Assembly: GCF_025143825.1 (NCBI RefSeq)
Contig: NZ_CP083560.1
Span: 2,604,001 to 2,668,000 of the forward strand
DNA from: Sulfitobacter sp. S223
GTDB lineage: Bacteria; Pseudomonadota; Alphaproteobacteria; Rhodobacterales; Rhodobacteraceae
Direction: 5' to 3'
DNA: 64,000 bases
Shown here: positions 19,301 to 27,826 of the stretch, piece after piece
Layout: every line of letters begins with the position of its first letter
Numbering within the stretch: position 1 is the stretch's first letter
Translations under genes and position numbers: made by a program
The notes under the pieces: generated by a model
Told to the model about the DNA's origin: nothing
The model's input: the letters and a program-made list of their open reading frames with translations, nothing else
Databases searched by the model: none

Positions 19301-20514
19301 CCCGTAGAGCGCAGCGTTGTCTGTTCGACTTCGGCCGCACTGGTGGTCAGGCCGGTGATGTCGAATACGGCCTCATAAGCGTCATTTTTCTGCACGTCAT
19401 AATCTACATTAAGCGCAATCCGGTCTACTTTTGCCCCGCCACCGCCGGGTAGGAGAACCGCCGCGCCATCTGCGCGGGCAACCGTGCCTTCGACGTCGAT
19501 AAACGCCGGCCACTTCTTATCCGACAACCGTAAACGTCCTGACAGATCAACTGCCGCAGCCTCAAGATCAAAGGCATCAAGCACGATCGCCCCGCCTGCC
19601 TCTATCAGTGCATCAGCAGTCAGACTGACATCGGGACCGAAAAAATCGCGGTACTGGGGGACAACCACTGCTGTGATATCACCGCCGATATCCGCAATGA
19701 TCCGGCGGTCAGGGTCCGATGCATCGCCTTGGGTGATGACCTGCACCTGACCGGCAAGCCGCTCCTCGCCATCTGTGTCGAGCTTGATATCAGTTGTCAG
19801 ATCGTCCAGCGGGCCATTGGCCTTGACCGTCAGATCAACCGAAGGGTTTTCGGGAATAGTCAGCAGCGTTGACACGATCCCGCCTTCGTCTTCGCTCAGC
19901 TCAAGCAGCAGATCAAGCGTATCGGCACCGCGCGCCAAAACGGCTGTCATGCCGAACGCGCCGCGCTTGTCGTCTGTGCGGTTGGCTTTGAACGCAAGAT
20001 CAAGACCGTCATCATTAAGCGTCGCGTTCGCGTTCATCTCAAGCTGCACAGCCTGACCCGCCAAAGGAGCCCCCAAATTCACCTGCGCAATGTTGATCGC
20101 GTTGATATTAATCGCAACCGGTAGTTCGGGCAGTTTTGGAAGGGTGAAAGGCGTGGCTTCTGCGTCTGGCAGCACCTGTTCTTCGCCTTTCGGCAAACGT
20201 GGGATGTCGATACGCCCGGCGCTTAGCTCTTCTACTTCCAGTCGTCCGCGCAGCAATGCGGACCGGTTCCAGTCCAACACGACATCCTCAAGGGTCAGCC
20301 AGATACCCTCGCTGTCAGAAATGGTCATCCGGTCGAAAGATGCAGCAGAGCTTAGCGCGCCCTGAAAGCCGTCAATGCTGACCTGTCGGCCTGCCCCGCT
20401 CAGCAGTTCCTGTATTTTGCTTACCAGAAACCCTTTGTCATCCTGATCCTGTGCGGCAGCCGGAAGGGAAAGAACAAGCGCAAGCGCCAGCAGTGCAAAA
20501 CGGATGATACGCAT
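16363..20514 (-). CDS. tamB: Translocation and assembly module protein TamB
   Basis: Large periplasm-spanning beta-helical protein of the AsmA/TamB lipid-transfer class, which works with TamA in outer-membrane biogenesis. The 1383-residue product begins with a signal-anchor (MRIIRFALLALALVLSLPAAAQ). It has long repetitive beta-rich stretches and the conserved DUF490 C-terminal domain (ISAGRFELERGRLDILGKRF region, FGRNLSEISAFQALQLA, LRVGKYISDNVYTDV) ending FEKDY. Residues about 610-955 form six tandem repeats of 59 residues. The start ATG overlaps the tamA stop (ATGA). In-frame sequence extends 138 bases further upstream, but into tamA. Confidence 0.93.
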   Translation of the reverse strand: MRIIRFALLALALVLSLPAAAQDQDDKGFLVSKIQELLSGAGRQVSIDGFQGALSSAASFDRMTISDSEGIWLTLEDVVLDWNRSALLRGRLEVEELSAGRIDIPRLPKGEEQVLPDAEATPFTLPKLPELPVAININAINIAQVNLGAPLAGQAVQLEMNANATLNDDGLDLAFKANRTDDKRGAFGMTAVLARGADTLDLLLELSEDEGGIVSTLLTIPENPSVDLTVKANGPLDDLTTDIKLDTDGEERLAGQVQVITQGDASDPDRRIIADIGGDITAVVVPQYRDFFGPDVSLTADALIEAGGAIVLDAFDLEAAAVDLSGRLRLSDKKWPAFIDVEGTVARADGAAVLLPGGGGAKVDRIALNVDYDVQKNDAYEAVFDITGLTTSAAEVEQTTLRSTGTLTGALGNVGQLTGSMQYAAQGVALVDAALAEALGQTIKGTNDISYTEGQPFRITNLDLEGSDYNLTGNIAFNGLGEGLETELDAKLAATDLSRFSALAGRELDGATSLALKGSVTPLSGEFDLQAMGTADDIKTGIAQADALLEGRTDVQMTAVRNVNGTFLRGVELNNAAMLFTGAAELSSASSRVDADVILRDIATVLPQYEGRVTLKANAVENGAGWVVDVNADGPYEAAITVDGLATGPDAALDFTAKVPDLSRFVAAVEGGLNADGTLRQTPEGWLLQTDASGPYDATARINGLVTPSLNIGFDVAMPEVSAVAPQVNGPLKATGRLRQTDSGFVIETDASGPYNANVTVNGALTPALDVEFDLSVPNVQPLVPQVNGPLRATGQLRQTDQGFFIDTSASGPYGARALVEGLATGPDMSLDFDVRVPNVAPLVPGVDGPLAATGTLRQTANGLAVDTNATGPYRSRASVDGVVTGPDARVNFNVAVPNLAAIVPKLNGPLSVNGNAAKTGQGWQIDTSASGPAGTRATVAGLVGNNGQLDIAINGNAPLGLAGPFIAPRNLQGQARFDLALNGPAGLGALSGTIKTAGATLTAPNLRVALEGINANVQIADSRAALDVTANATSGGRLAINGGVGLDGGLPADLDISLDDVVLIDPRLYRTSISGALRLSGLLSGGAGLSGDITIGETNVTVPATGLTSIGDIPPITHVGAPTDNLATRRRAGLLEEGAASDPVQQGSSGPGLGLNISVNAPGRIFVRGRGLDAELGGNLQITGDTNNIISAGRFELERGRLDILGKRFDLEEGSAEFQGDFIPYIRFVSTTSTEAGTASIIVEGPADAPVVSFESSPAGPQDEVLAQLLFGRNLSEISAFQALQLANAVATLAGRGGTGVVGNLRDRFGLDDLDVTTTDSGETALRVGKYISDNVYTDVTAASDGTGEVSLNIDITDSLIGKATLGSDGDSSIGLFFEKDY
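17650..18690 (-). repeat. Six tandem 177-bp coding repeats inside tamB
   Basis: The SGPY-type tetrapeptide recurs every 177 bases (near 17719, 17896, 18073, 18250, 18427 and 18606). Each unit reads approximately V-P-x-V-x-G-P-L-x-A-T-G-x-L-R-Q-T, then a D-A-S-G-P-Y block and a G-P-D or T-P-x-L-D block followed by F-D-V-x-V-P-x-V. Protein-level similarity is stronger than DNA identity, so the duplications are not very recent. Confidence 0.88.
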
Positions 20515-22328
20515 CAAAAGGACTGCCCTATACCAATGTAGACCTGAAGGTTGTTGCCTGTGTCCGGTCCCGATGTAGGCACGGCCACATCCAGCCGGAT
20601 CGGCCCAATGGATGTGTTGTAGCGCAAGCCAAGCCCCGCACCGGAGTGCCACGTGCCGGAACCATCGTAAAACTCTTCTTCACCGATGTAGCCCGCATCA
20701 GCAAAGCCAACGATACCGATGCTGTCGGTCACCCCGACACGCACCTCTGCCGAAAGCCCAAGGAAACTGCGGCCACCAATGGTCTCAGCACCAACAGGGA
20801 CACCAAGGGACTGGTATTCCTGACCGCGGACCGTACCGCCACCGCCTGAATAAAACAGATAGTCAGCAGGCGCCTCCGCCAGATCCGGTCCATAAACTGA
20901 GCCGAACTGCCCGCGCAGCGCGAATGTAATAGGGCGCGCACTACCGAATGTCTTGTAGCCCCGCGCGTCCACAAAGCTACGTATGCCATTGTCCGAGCCT
21001 GACAGCGCCAAGAACGGCAGTACATTCGCCTTGAGGTAATAGCCGGACGTCGCACTCAGCCTGTTATCTCGGTAGTCGAATTCAGCCGTCAGCGGCAGGG
21101 TCAGCAAAGTATATTTATCCTCCCCAAACACATCGCGCGTTTTGGCTGTGCGAAGACCCAGACCCAACGTGTAGGTCCGCTTTTCATTCGCGATCCGCTT
21201 GATACCGGCTTCCAGATCAAGTTGGCGCGAGAAGTAGGAAACCTCGTCCAGCTGTTCAAACTGGGCAAGCGCGTAAAAATCCGTGTCTTCGTTAAATGTG
21301 GCAGGGCGTTCAAACCGTGCAGACAGCGTATAGTCGACCCCGCCAGAGTTACCGCCAATACCCGCAATCTCGGCGTCAAAGCGTAAACGCTCGGCTCCGC
21401 CAAGCAGGTTACGGTGCAGCCAGAAGGCGCTAAGGGTCAGTCCCTCAAGAGTTGAAAGCTCGGCGCCAAAACCCAGACGCCGCTTAGGGGCATCGGTGAT
21501 TTGAGCGGTGATAGGAAGGGTGTCATTCGGACCGATCTGCTCTGCCTCACTCAGCGCTACAGCGCTGAAGGCACCGGTGCGGCGCAGACGGTCCGTTGAA
21601 AGGCGAATTTCTTCGGGGCTAAACACATCCCCCTCCGGCAGACCGGCGATGTCGATGATACGCTCGCGGCGGACATCGCTTTCCCCTTGTACGATCAGCG
21701 GGCCAAACCGTAGGCGTGGACCGGGATCAAGGGCAAGATCAGCGCGGATGATGCGGTTGGGGTGGTCGGCCGTCAGATCCTGTTTGGAAAGCGCCGCCTT
21801 TGCGTGCCCCTGCTCGCGCCAGCCTTCCACACCCGCCGACACTGTGTTTTTCAGAACACCAAGACTGGCAGTTTCGCCTTCGGCAAATCCCTCAGGAAGC
21901 TCCGTCTTGCGCGCAAGCGGTGCAATGCGAGCCCGCCCAAATCGGAATTTCGGACCTGGTTCGACACTGATGCGGACGTTTGAAATATTGCCCGGGGGCT
22001 GGACCGGCGGAATTGTCGCGGCTTCGCGCCCGTCAACAGTGATGTTAATGACGCCGCTGAAATACCCGTTGTCATAAAGTACAGCCAGAAGTCGCTTGTA
22101 ATCGGCCTGCGCAGCGGCAAGGACTTCTGCTGTTGTGGGCGGATTTTCTTCCAGCAGTGTCTGATCAACCAAAAGCGATCCACCACGGATTTCAGCGCGC
22201 AGATCGTCGTCCTCGATCCCTGTCACCTTCACTTCGGCGCTATGTGCCGCCGATGCCGCCAACCACGCAACAACCGACGCTACCGCAGCGCGACGCACTC
22301 TCGACAGAGCAATTACTTTCACCCTCAA
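20514..22328 (-). CDS. tamA: Outer-membrane translocation and assembly protein TamA
   Basis: Omp85/BamA-family outer-membrane barrel, 604 residues. It has an N-terminal signal peptide (RRAAVASVVAWLAASAAHSAEV), about three POTRA domains (for example GPRLRFGPLIVQGESDVRRERI) and a C-terminal 16-strand barrel. The barrel carries the loop-6 motif GGGTVRGQEYQSLG and ends in a strand terminating in Phe (IGIGQSF), the signal recognised by BAM. It is co-transcribed with tamB, whose ATG overlaps its stop codon. A 375-base gap separates it from the divergent flavin monooxygenase gene. Confidence 0.95.
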   Translation of the reverse strand: MRVKVIALSRVRRAAVASVVAWLAASAAHSAEVKVTGIEDDDLRAEIRGGSLLVDQTLLEENPPTTAEVLAAAQADYKRLLAVLYDNGYFSGVINITVDGREAATIPPVQPPGNISNVRISVEPGPKFRFGRARIAPLARKTELPEGFAEGETASLGVLKNTVSAGVEGWREQGHAKAALSKQDLTADHPNRIIRADLALDPGPRLRFGPLIVQGESDVRRERIIDIAGLPEGDVFSPEEIRLSTDRLRRTGAFSAVALSEAEQIGPNDTLPITAQITDAPKRRLGFGAELSTLEGLTLSAFWLHRNLLGGAERLRFDAEIAGIGGNSGGVDYTLSARFERPATFNEDTDFYALAQFEQLDEVSYFSRQLDLEAGIKRIANEKRTYTLGLGLRTAKTRDVFGEDKYTLLTLPLTAEFDYRDNRLSATSGYYLKANVLPFLALSGSDNGIRSFVDARGYKTFGSARPITFALRGQFGSVYGPDLAEAPADYLFYSGGGGTVRGQEYQSLGVPVGAETIGGRSFLGLSAEVRVGVTDSIGIVGFADAGYIGEEEFYDGSGTWHSGAGLGLRYNTSIGPIRLDVAVPTSGPDTGNNLQVYIGIGQSF

Positions 22329-22703
22329 ACCCTCAAACTATTACCGCAGCATTCCGGTCCGCTTCTTGCAAACTCTTGAATCTACGATGCTGACAAACGC
22401 ATTTTTTCATTCTGTTTAGCCCGCCAGCCCCCCGAGGCGCAAACCACTTGTTGAAGCAAAACAGCCCACGCCCCCAATATATCGTCCAAAAGCGTAAATC
22501 GGCGACATATCGCTTAGCCCACACAGTAAGTTAGAGCGTTCTGGACTGTTATCCACCAAAAGCACCCTCCCTGCGCTCGGACTTAGTGAATTGACAACAC
22601 GTGGAACGGGTCTCATTAATTCACGGCTAAAAGAACCGTCGGGACACGGACCATCACGATCGACGACCTGCCCGCACGCTTTATACTTCCGGGGGAGAGA
22701 TTA
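22329..22703. other. Divergent intergenic region tamA / flavin monooxygenase
   Basis: About 375 bases with no convincing gene on either strand. It must hold the promoters of both flanking genes. The only candidate I can name is listed separately at 22591. No long inverted repeat is evident. Confidence 0.6.
22591..22620 (+). promoter_or_regulatory. Candidate sigma-70-type promoter for flavin monooxygenase
   Basis: A perfect TTGACA at 22591 is followed after 18 bases by ATTAAT at 22615 (four of six matches to the -10 consensus). It lies about 85 bases before the start codon. Judged by eye only. Confidence 0.35.
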
Positions 22704-23975
22704 ATGACGGTATTGATTGCAGGCGGTGGGATTTCCGGTCTTGCACTGGCGCTCAGCTGCCATCAAGTCGGCATCCCCTTCCAAGTCTTTGAAGCCGCGT
22801 CGGAAATGCGCCCTTTAGGGGTCGGCATCAATCTGCAACCAACCGCTGTCCGAGAGCTATTTGACCTCGGACTGGAAGATCGGCTCGACGAGGTGGGCAT
22901 TCGTCTTAAAGACTACGGGCTTTACACCAAAATGGGCCTGCATGTCTGGACGGAACCTCGTGGCCTTGATGCAGGATATGATTGGCCTGCCTATTCCGTC
23001 CATCGCGGGCGCTTGCACATGTTGTTATACGAAGAAGTCTTGCGCCGTGCCGGACCGGATGCGGTTCAAACAGGTTGGCGCGCGACCGGCTTTGACACGC
23101 AAGGCGATGAGGCCGTGCTAAACCTCGAGAACCGATCAGGCGAAACGAAAAGCGTGCGTGGCGCGGTTTTGGTTGGCGCGGACGGCATCCACTCAGCCAT
23201 AAGGCGCCAGATGCAGCCCCATGAGGATGAACCACAATGGAGCGGTGCGATCCTGTGGCGCGGCACCACGTTGGCCAAGCCGTTCCTCTCTGGTGCATCT
23301 ATGGCGCTGATCGGTCATGACGGCCTGCGCTTTGTCACCTATCCGATCTCAAAGCCTGACCCTGAAACCGGGCTGGCCGTCATCAACTGGATCTGCAATC
23401 TGCAACATGATCCGAGCATAAAATTTCGCAAGGAAGACTATAGCCGCAAGGCCGATCTGGATGATTTCCTGCCCGCGTTCGAGCAGATCAAATTCGACTG
23501 GATGGATGCACCTGCGCTGATACGCGGCGCACAGGAAGTGTTTGAATACCCAATGGTTGACCGTGATCCACTAGAAAGCTGGACAGTCGGGCGCACCACA
23601 TTGATGGGCGATGCGGCACACGCGGCATACCCTGTCGGCTCCAACGGGGCGGGCGCAGGCATTACAGATGCGCGCAAACTGGTTGCAGCGTTTCTTCAGC
23701 ACGGGCTCAGCCCCGACGCGCTGCTGGCGTATGAAGCCGAAATGCTTCCAGCCACGACCAAAATTATCCTGATGAACCGCACCGCCGGACCAGACAAAAT
23801 TCTCGACATTGTAGAGAAACGATGCGGCGGACAGTTCGACGATATCAACGACGTCATTCCAAACGAAGAAATGGCCGAGCATGCCGCCACTTATAAGCGC
23901 ATTGCAGGCTACGGTATCGCCGAAACGAACGAACGCCCCCCCATCATTCCCGCCAACGTGCGCTTTGATTTCTAA
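22704..23975 (+). CDS. FAD-dependent monooxygenase (PhzS/UbiH-like group A)
   Basis: Class A flavoprotein monooxygenase, 423 residues. It has the Rossmann motif GGGISGLALAL near the start, the DG motif GADGIHSAIRR near residue 160 and the GD motif LMGDAAHAAYPVGSNGAGAGI near residue 300. The overall pattern (GVGINLQPTAVRELFDLGL) resembles flavin-dependent oxidoreductases annotated as PhzS-like or salicylate-hydroxylase-like. The aromatic substrate is unknown. GGGGGAGA before the ATG at 22704 supports the start. It is a single gene with no partner reductase beside it, as expected for a one-component enzyme. Confidence 0.9.
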   Translation: MTVLIAGGGISGLALALSCHQVGIPFQVFEAASEMRPLGVGINLQPTAVRELFDLGLEDRLDEVGIRLKDYGLYTKMGLHVWTEPRGLDAGYDWPAYSVHRGRLHMLLYEEVLRRAGPDAVQTGWRATGFDTQGDEAVLNLENRSGETKSVRGAVLVGADGIHSAIRRQMQPHEDEPQWSGAILWRGTTLAKPFLSGASMALIGHDGLRFVTYPISKPDPETGLAVINWICNLQHDPSIKFRKEDYSRKADLDDFLPAFEQIKFDWMDAPALIRGAQEVFEYPMVDRDPLESWTVGRTTLMGDAAHAAYPVGSNGAGAGITDARKLVAAFLQHGLSPDALLAYEAEMLPATTKIILMNRTAGPDKILDIVEKRCGGQFDDINDVIPNEEMAEHAATYKRIAGYGIAETNERPPIIPANVRFDF

Positions 23976-24118
23976 TCAGACAGCTCCCTCAAGGCATCAA
24001 AGCCTAAGGCAAAGCAAAAATTATCAGGGATCTACGTTAACAACGTAACAACCACGCCCGGAAAAGTCGTGGCAGGCCGCACAAATCAAAAAATCTAAAT
24101 CTGGGGAAATTCATCCAT

Positions 24119-24204
24119 TGGTGCGGTCGGAGAGACTCGAACTCTCACGGGTGTTACCCCACAGCGACCTCAACGCTGCGCGTCTACCATTCCGCCACGA
24201 CCGC
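24119..24204 (-). tRNA. tRNA-Leu (anticodon GAG)
   Basis: On the minus strand an 86-base cloverleaf with acceptor GCGGTCG / CGACCGC, discriminator A and encoded CCA. The anticodon stem CAGCG/CGCTG holds loop TTGAGGT with anticodon GAG. A long variable arm (GGGGTAACACCC) typical of class II tRNA-Leu follows, then a T arm GAGAG-TTCGAGT-CTCTC. It decodes CUC and CUU. Confidence 0.95.
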
Positions 24205-24442
24205 ACGCCATGGATGGTGCGGATGCAATAGCGCGGGCGGCAGCATAGCTCAAGAGGCAAATTGCAACAAAACGCACAAGCCGATCGAAGAAGGTGCACC
24301 TTGGGCGGGTTCGTTGAAATTCGACCCTGTTGAACACCACAATCGCAGCACCCGCGACCTTGCGTGACGCAACGCCCCCACACCTTGAAAACAAGCGGCA
24401 AAAAGCAGAGTTTAGGTGGAACAGATATTGAAAGGTCACAAC

Positions 24443-25120
24443 ATGTCACAAGATGCCAGCCAAACGAAGCCTGTACAGATTGATATCATTTCTGATGTGA
24501 TGTGCCCTTGGTGCATTGTTGGATTCCGTCAGTTGGAACAAGCGCTTGGAGCGACAGATACCAGCGCATTCATCCGTTGGCATCCTTTTGAGCTGAACCC
24601 CGCAATGCCGGAAGAGGGGCAAAATCTGACTGAGCATATCGCCGAAAAATACGGCGCATCCGCCGAGCAAAGCGCGCAAAATCGCACACAGTTGCAGGCG
24701 ATCGGGGCGGATTTGGGGATTGATTTTCAGTTCACGCCAGAAAGTCGCATCGTGAACACCTTTGCCGCGCACCAACTTTTGGACTGGGCGCAGGAAGCGG
24801 GATTGCAACACCCGCTTAAGCTGGCGCTCTTCGAGGCGCATTTCACCGAAGGGCGCGACGTATCGCAAAATGATGTGCTCGTCGATGTAGCGACAACTGT
24901 TGGCCTGGACGCCAACGCCGCGCGCGAAGTACTGGAGAGCGCAAGCCATGCAACCGCCACCCGTGCACGCCAGCAATTTTGGACTGAAAGAGGTATCTCA
25001 GGCGTGCCAGCCGTCGTGTTCGACGGTAAATACCTGTTAACCGGTGCCCAAGGCGCACAGACCTATGCGCAAATGCTGGAAAAGGTGAAGGCAGAGCAAT
25101 TAGAACCAGCAGAAAGTTAA
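24443..25120 (+). CDS. DsbA-family oxidoreductase (FrnE-like)
   Basis: A cytosolic thioredoxin-fold protein of the DsbA/FrnE type, 225 residues without a signal peptide. The active-site motif CPWC stands in ISDVMCPWCIVGFRQLEQAL near residue 25. The helical insert and the cis-proline block GISGVPAVVFDGKYLLTGAQ, typical of the family, are present. The start at 24443 has AAAGG seven bases upstream; an in-frame GTG at 24416 is less likely. FrnE-type proteins are linked with disulfide or oxidative-stress chemistry; the actual substrate here is unknown. Confidence 0.9.
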   Translation: MSQDASQTKPVQIDIISDVMCPWCIVGFRQLEQALGATDTSAFIRWHPFELNPAMPEEGQNLTEHIAEKYGASAEQSAQNRTQLQAIGADLGIDFQFTPESRIVNTFAAHQLLDWAQEAGLQHPLKLALFEAHFTEGRDVSQNDVLVDVATTVGLDANAAREVLESASHATATRARQQFWTERGISGVPAVVFDGKYLLTGAQGAQTYAQMLEKVKAEQLEPAES

Positions 25121-25161
25121 GCGCCCTTCCCTCCTTGACCAAGCCACTTTAGAAAAGCCTC

Positions 25162-25827
25162 ATGATTGAATGGATTACTTCCCCCGGCCTGACTGGGTTT
25201 CGTGACGCGGAAAGCTGGATGGAAGCGCGCGTGGCCGCTATATTGGACGGCTCAGCCAATGAATGTATTTGGTTGGTTGAGCATCCGCCTCTTTATACTG
25301 CAGGCACATCCGCGAAACCGCAGGACCTGACCGATCCTGACCGATTTGACGTGTTCGCGACAAAACGGGGCGGTCAGTATACCTATCACGGACCAGGTCA
25401 ACGGGTGGCCTATGTCATGCTGGACGTTGCAAAACGCGGGCGTGATGTGCGCCGTTTTGTGCAAGAGCTTGAGGCATGGGTCATTGCCACGCTTGGCGAG
25501 TTTAATGTCACCGGAGAAATCCGCGATGGCCGCGTAGGCGTTTGGGTGGCACGGCCTGAAAAGCCATTGGCAATGAATGGGCAGCCCGCAGAAGACAAAA
25601 TAGCTGCCATTGGTATTCGGTTACGAAAGTGGATCAGCTTTCATGGGGTGTCGATAAATGTGGAGCCTGACCTGACCCATTTCAGTGGCATTGTCCCTTG
25701 CGGCATTACCGAACATGGTGTGACAAGCTTGGTCGATCTTGGTCTGCCTGTCACGATGGATGATCTAGACATTGCGTTGCGGCAAAGTTTTGAAACCGTT
25801 TTCAACGAGGCCCCTCAGCCGGCCTGA
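25162..25827 (+). CDS. lipB: Octanoyltransferase LipB
   Basis: Transfers octanoyl from acyl carrier protein to lipoyl domains, the first step of lipoate assembly. The 221-residue product contains the signature [20 protein letters not shown], the catalytic lysine in [17 protein letters not shown] and the catalytic cysteine in [15 protein letters not shown]. It follows the FrnE-like gene by about 40 bases. Its stop lies beside the convergent response-regulator gene, separated by four bases. Confidence 0.97.
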   Translation: MIEWITSPGLTGFRDAESWMEARVAAILDGSANECIWLVEHPPLYTAGTSAKPQDLTDPDRFDVFATKRGGQYTYHGPGQRVAYVMLDVAKRGRDVRRFVQELEAWVIATLGEFNVTGEIRDGRVGVWVARPEKPLAMNGQPAEDKIAAIGIRLRKWISFHGVSINVEPDLTHFSGIVPCGITEHGVTSLVDLGLPVTMDDLDIALRQSFETVFNEAPQPA

Positions 25828-25840
25828 AATGTCAGGCGGC
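25818..25840. terminator. Shared hairpin over the lipB / response-regulator stop codons
   Basis: GCCTGA-AATG-TCAGGC, extended by GCC/GGC with one bulged base, spans both stop codons. On the plus strand it is followed within six bases by GTTTT. It may end transcripts from both directions. Confidence 0.45.
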
Positions 25841-26263
25841 AGGGCGTTTTGCGTATCGGCGGTTTTGAAAATCCGACACTATCTCCAAAAGTTTTTCCAA
25901 CTTTAGTGGCTTGTCACAGAATCCATATACATTTGGATCGGCTTCGGCACGGTCGTGATCGCTGCGCAACAGGAACGTGGACAACATGACAATGATCAGT
26001 TGGACATCACTCTGCAAATCCAGTTGCGCATAATGTTCGAGAAACTCGAAACCACCCATCCCGGGCATGTTAATGTCCAAAAAGATCAATTCTGGCAGGC
26101 AGCGTTCCGCAGCCAAATCAGAGCGCAAGATATCCAAGGCCTCTTGGCCATCTGTCGCGACATCAACCGTAAGGACACGCCCCGACCGTTCAATCACACG
26201 GCGGTGCATCATGTTTGTCACGGCATCATCATCTACCAGCAAAATGCGATCAAGCGGCTTCAT
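25832..26263 (-). CDS. Receiver-only (CheY-like) response regulator
   Basis: A 143-residue single receiver domain without an output domain. Acidic pocket LLVDDDAV near residues 9-16, phospho-acceptor aspartate in LIFLDINMPGMGGFEF, threonine in MLSTFL and lysine in FCDKPLKLEKLL are all present. It overlaps the upstream histidine kinase gene by 14 bases, so the two should form a pair. Output would be by protein-protein contact or a phosphorelay. No target gene is adjacent. Confidence 0.92.
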   Translation of the reverse strand: MKPLDRILLVDDDAVTNMMHRRVIERSGRVLTVDVATDGQEALDILRSDLAAERCLPELIFLDINMPGMGGFEFLEHYAQLDLQSDVQLIIVMLSTFLLRSDHDRAEADPNVYGFCDKPLKLEKLLEIVSDFQNRRYAKRPAA

Positions 26264-27530
26264 TGGTGTCCTCCTTTTTAGGGATCAATATTGTAAATTG
26301 GGCGCCAGAAGCGCGCGCACCCGTCAAGCTGACCGCCCCGCCACGCCGTTGCAGCATGCGCTGCGCGCAATAAAGCGAGATGCCAGAACCTGCAGGCGTC
26401 TTATGGGCGCGCTGAAACAGGCCGAATACCTTTTGTGCGTCCCGTTCCGGATCCAGACCGGTTCCGTTGTCCACAACGCTAACAGCGACTTGGCCGTCAA
26501 TCTGTTCGGCGCGTATCCGGATTTGCAACGGACGCGAGGGTTCCGCATATTTGACGGCATTGTCCAGCAACGAAACCAGAATGCTCTCCAACTCAAAGCG
26601 TGGGAAATGTACAGATAGCTCCGGTGGAATGTCTGCCGTCACCGGTAGTTGATGACGCCCCATTGCTTCTTCTACCGTACTGACGCAACCACTGACGCAC
26701 TCCTGCAGATTCAAAACCTCATTCGGCAACCCATGGCTGAGCCGAACCTGAGCAGCCAGCACCAGCCCCTTTATCTTGGCGCTTAGCTGATCAGTACAGC
26801 GGTTCATCCAGTCAATCTGCTCAATCTGTTCGGGTGTTAAACTTCCTGCATCCCGCCTGAACATCAGACCCAGACGCGCGAGGTTATTGACCGGCACCTT
26901 TAGGTCGTGCGTCGCAATATAGGTGAGCTGTTCAAGTTCATCGACGGCATCCTGAAGTTCCGCTGTGCGCTCTTTAATGCGGCTCTCCAACGCCGCGTTC
27001 AAGCGCCCCAGGTCTTCGGTCCGGGTTGCCACCTTTTGCTCCAGCTCACCGTTGAGAAGGGTCAATGCCATCTCGGAATTTTTCTCAACCGTGATATCTG
27101 AAGCAACGCCGATATGGCGAAGGACGCTGCCGTCATCCATCCGGTCAAATACTGTATCGACAGAGCGCAGCCAGCATTGGGTCCCCTGCTTCGTATTCAC
27201 GCGATACTCTAGGGTGGCTGACTCATCATCAGCCAATTGCGCGATTCGGGCCATGTGCTCCCCCAGTAGATGCTGATCATCGGGATCGACCAACCGCATC
27301 AGCATTCCAGCGCCGAACGCGCGAATTTCCTCGGATGAATAGCCCAAATGCTCTCCCACGGAGCGGTTGGTATAGTCATTGGAGTAGGTCTGATGATTGA
27401 ATACGTAGACAAATCCCGGCATCAACTGCACCACCCGATCGATGGAAAGCCTCTGATCGGTGCTTTCGGTCAAACTTGACTGAAAGGCGTCAAAGGAGGC
27501 ACTTTCGGATGAGGGAGTATTCGAAGTCAA
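26250..27530 (-). CDS. PAS-domain sensor histidine kinase
   Basis: A 426-residue soluble kinase with no transmembrane segment. A PAS domain occupies roughly residues 25-150 (FVYVFNHQTYSNDYTNRSVGEHLGYS, LEYRVNTKQGTQCWLR). A coiled coil leads to the dimerisation domain with phospho-histidine in YIATHDLKVPVNNLARLG. The ATPase domain has an N box (LDNAVKYAE), a G1 box (VVDNGTGLD) and a G2-like box AGSGISLYCAQ, which departs from the usual GTGLGL. Partner of the overlapping receiver protein. The signal is unknown but must be cytosolic. Confidence 0.92.
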   Translation of the reverse strand: MTSNTPSSESASFDAFQSSLTESTDQRLSIDRVVQLMPGFVYVFNHQTYSNDYTNRSVGEHLGYSSEEIRAFGAGMLMRLVDPDDQHLLGEHMARIAQLADDESATLEYRVNTKQGTQCWLRSVDTVFDRMDDGSVLRHIGVASDITVEKNSEMALTLLNGELEQKVATRTEDLGRLNAALESRIKERTAELQDAVDELEQLTYIATHDLKVPVNNLARLGLMFRRDAGSLTPEQIEQIDWMNRCTDQLSAKIKGLVLAAQVRLSHGLPNEVLNLQECVSGCVSTVEEAMGRHQLPVTADIPPELSVHFPRFELESILVSLLDNAVKYAEPSRPLQIRIRAEQIDGQVAVSVVDNGTGLDPERDAQKVFGLFQRAHKTPAGSGISLYCAQRMLQRRGGAVSLTGARASGAQFTILIPKKEDTNEAA

Positions 27531-27773
27531 AACGGGTTACCTGTGGCTGAGCTACCCGCATAATTGCGAAAGAATCCTACCAACGTGTTAATGTGGCAGC
27601 GTGATGGGGGTGCTGTGTTCCTTCAAATTTTCAACATGCCCCTAGCAGCCCTGCACAAAGCGGCAAAAGCACGGAAACAACGCAGCGGGGTCTTGAAAAT
27701 ACTTCCCCCTGCGACCATCGCGCCCATTGCTCTATGGAGCACATGGAATTAGAAGACTTTGCAAGTCCGCAGT

Positions 27774-27795
27774 GCGCCTATCAAAAGGCGCTTTT
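27774..27795 (+). terminator. Terminator-like hairpin in the ctaD leader
   Basis: GCGCCT-ATCAAA-AGGCGC followed by TTTTGC ends 31 bases before the ctaD start codon. It lies in the 296-base gap between the divergent kinase gene and ctaD. The stem is short (six pairs). It could end a small leader transcript or attenuate ctaD. Confidence 0.45.
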
Positions 27796-27826
27796 GCATA
27801 TCAATACCTAGCCAAGGAGGCACCGC

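Noticed and set aside
27564..27752. 62-codon frame upstream of ctaD
   Set aside because: No ribosome-binding site, no protein-like pattern, no recognisable domain. More likely leader DNA.
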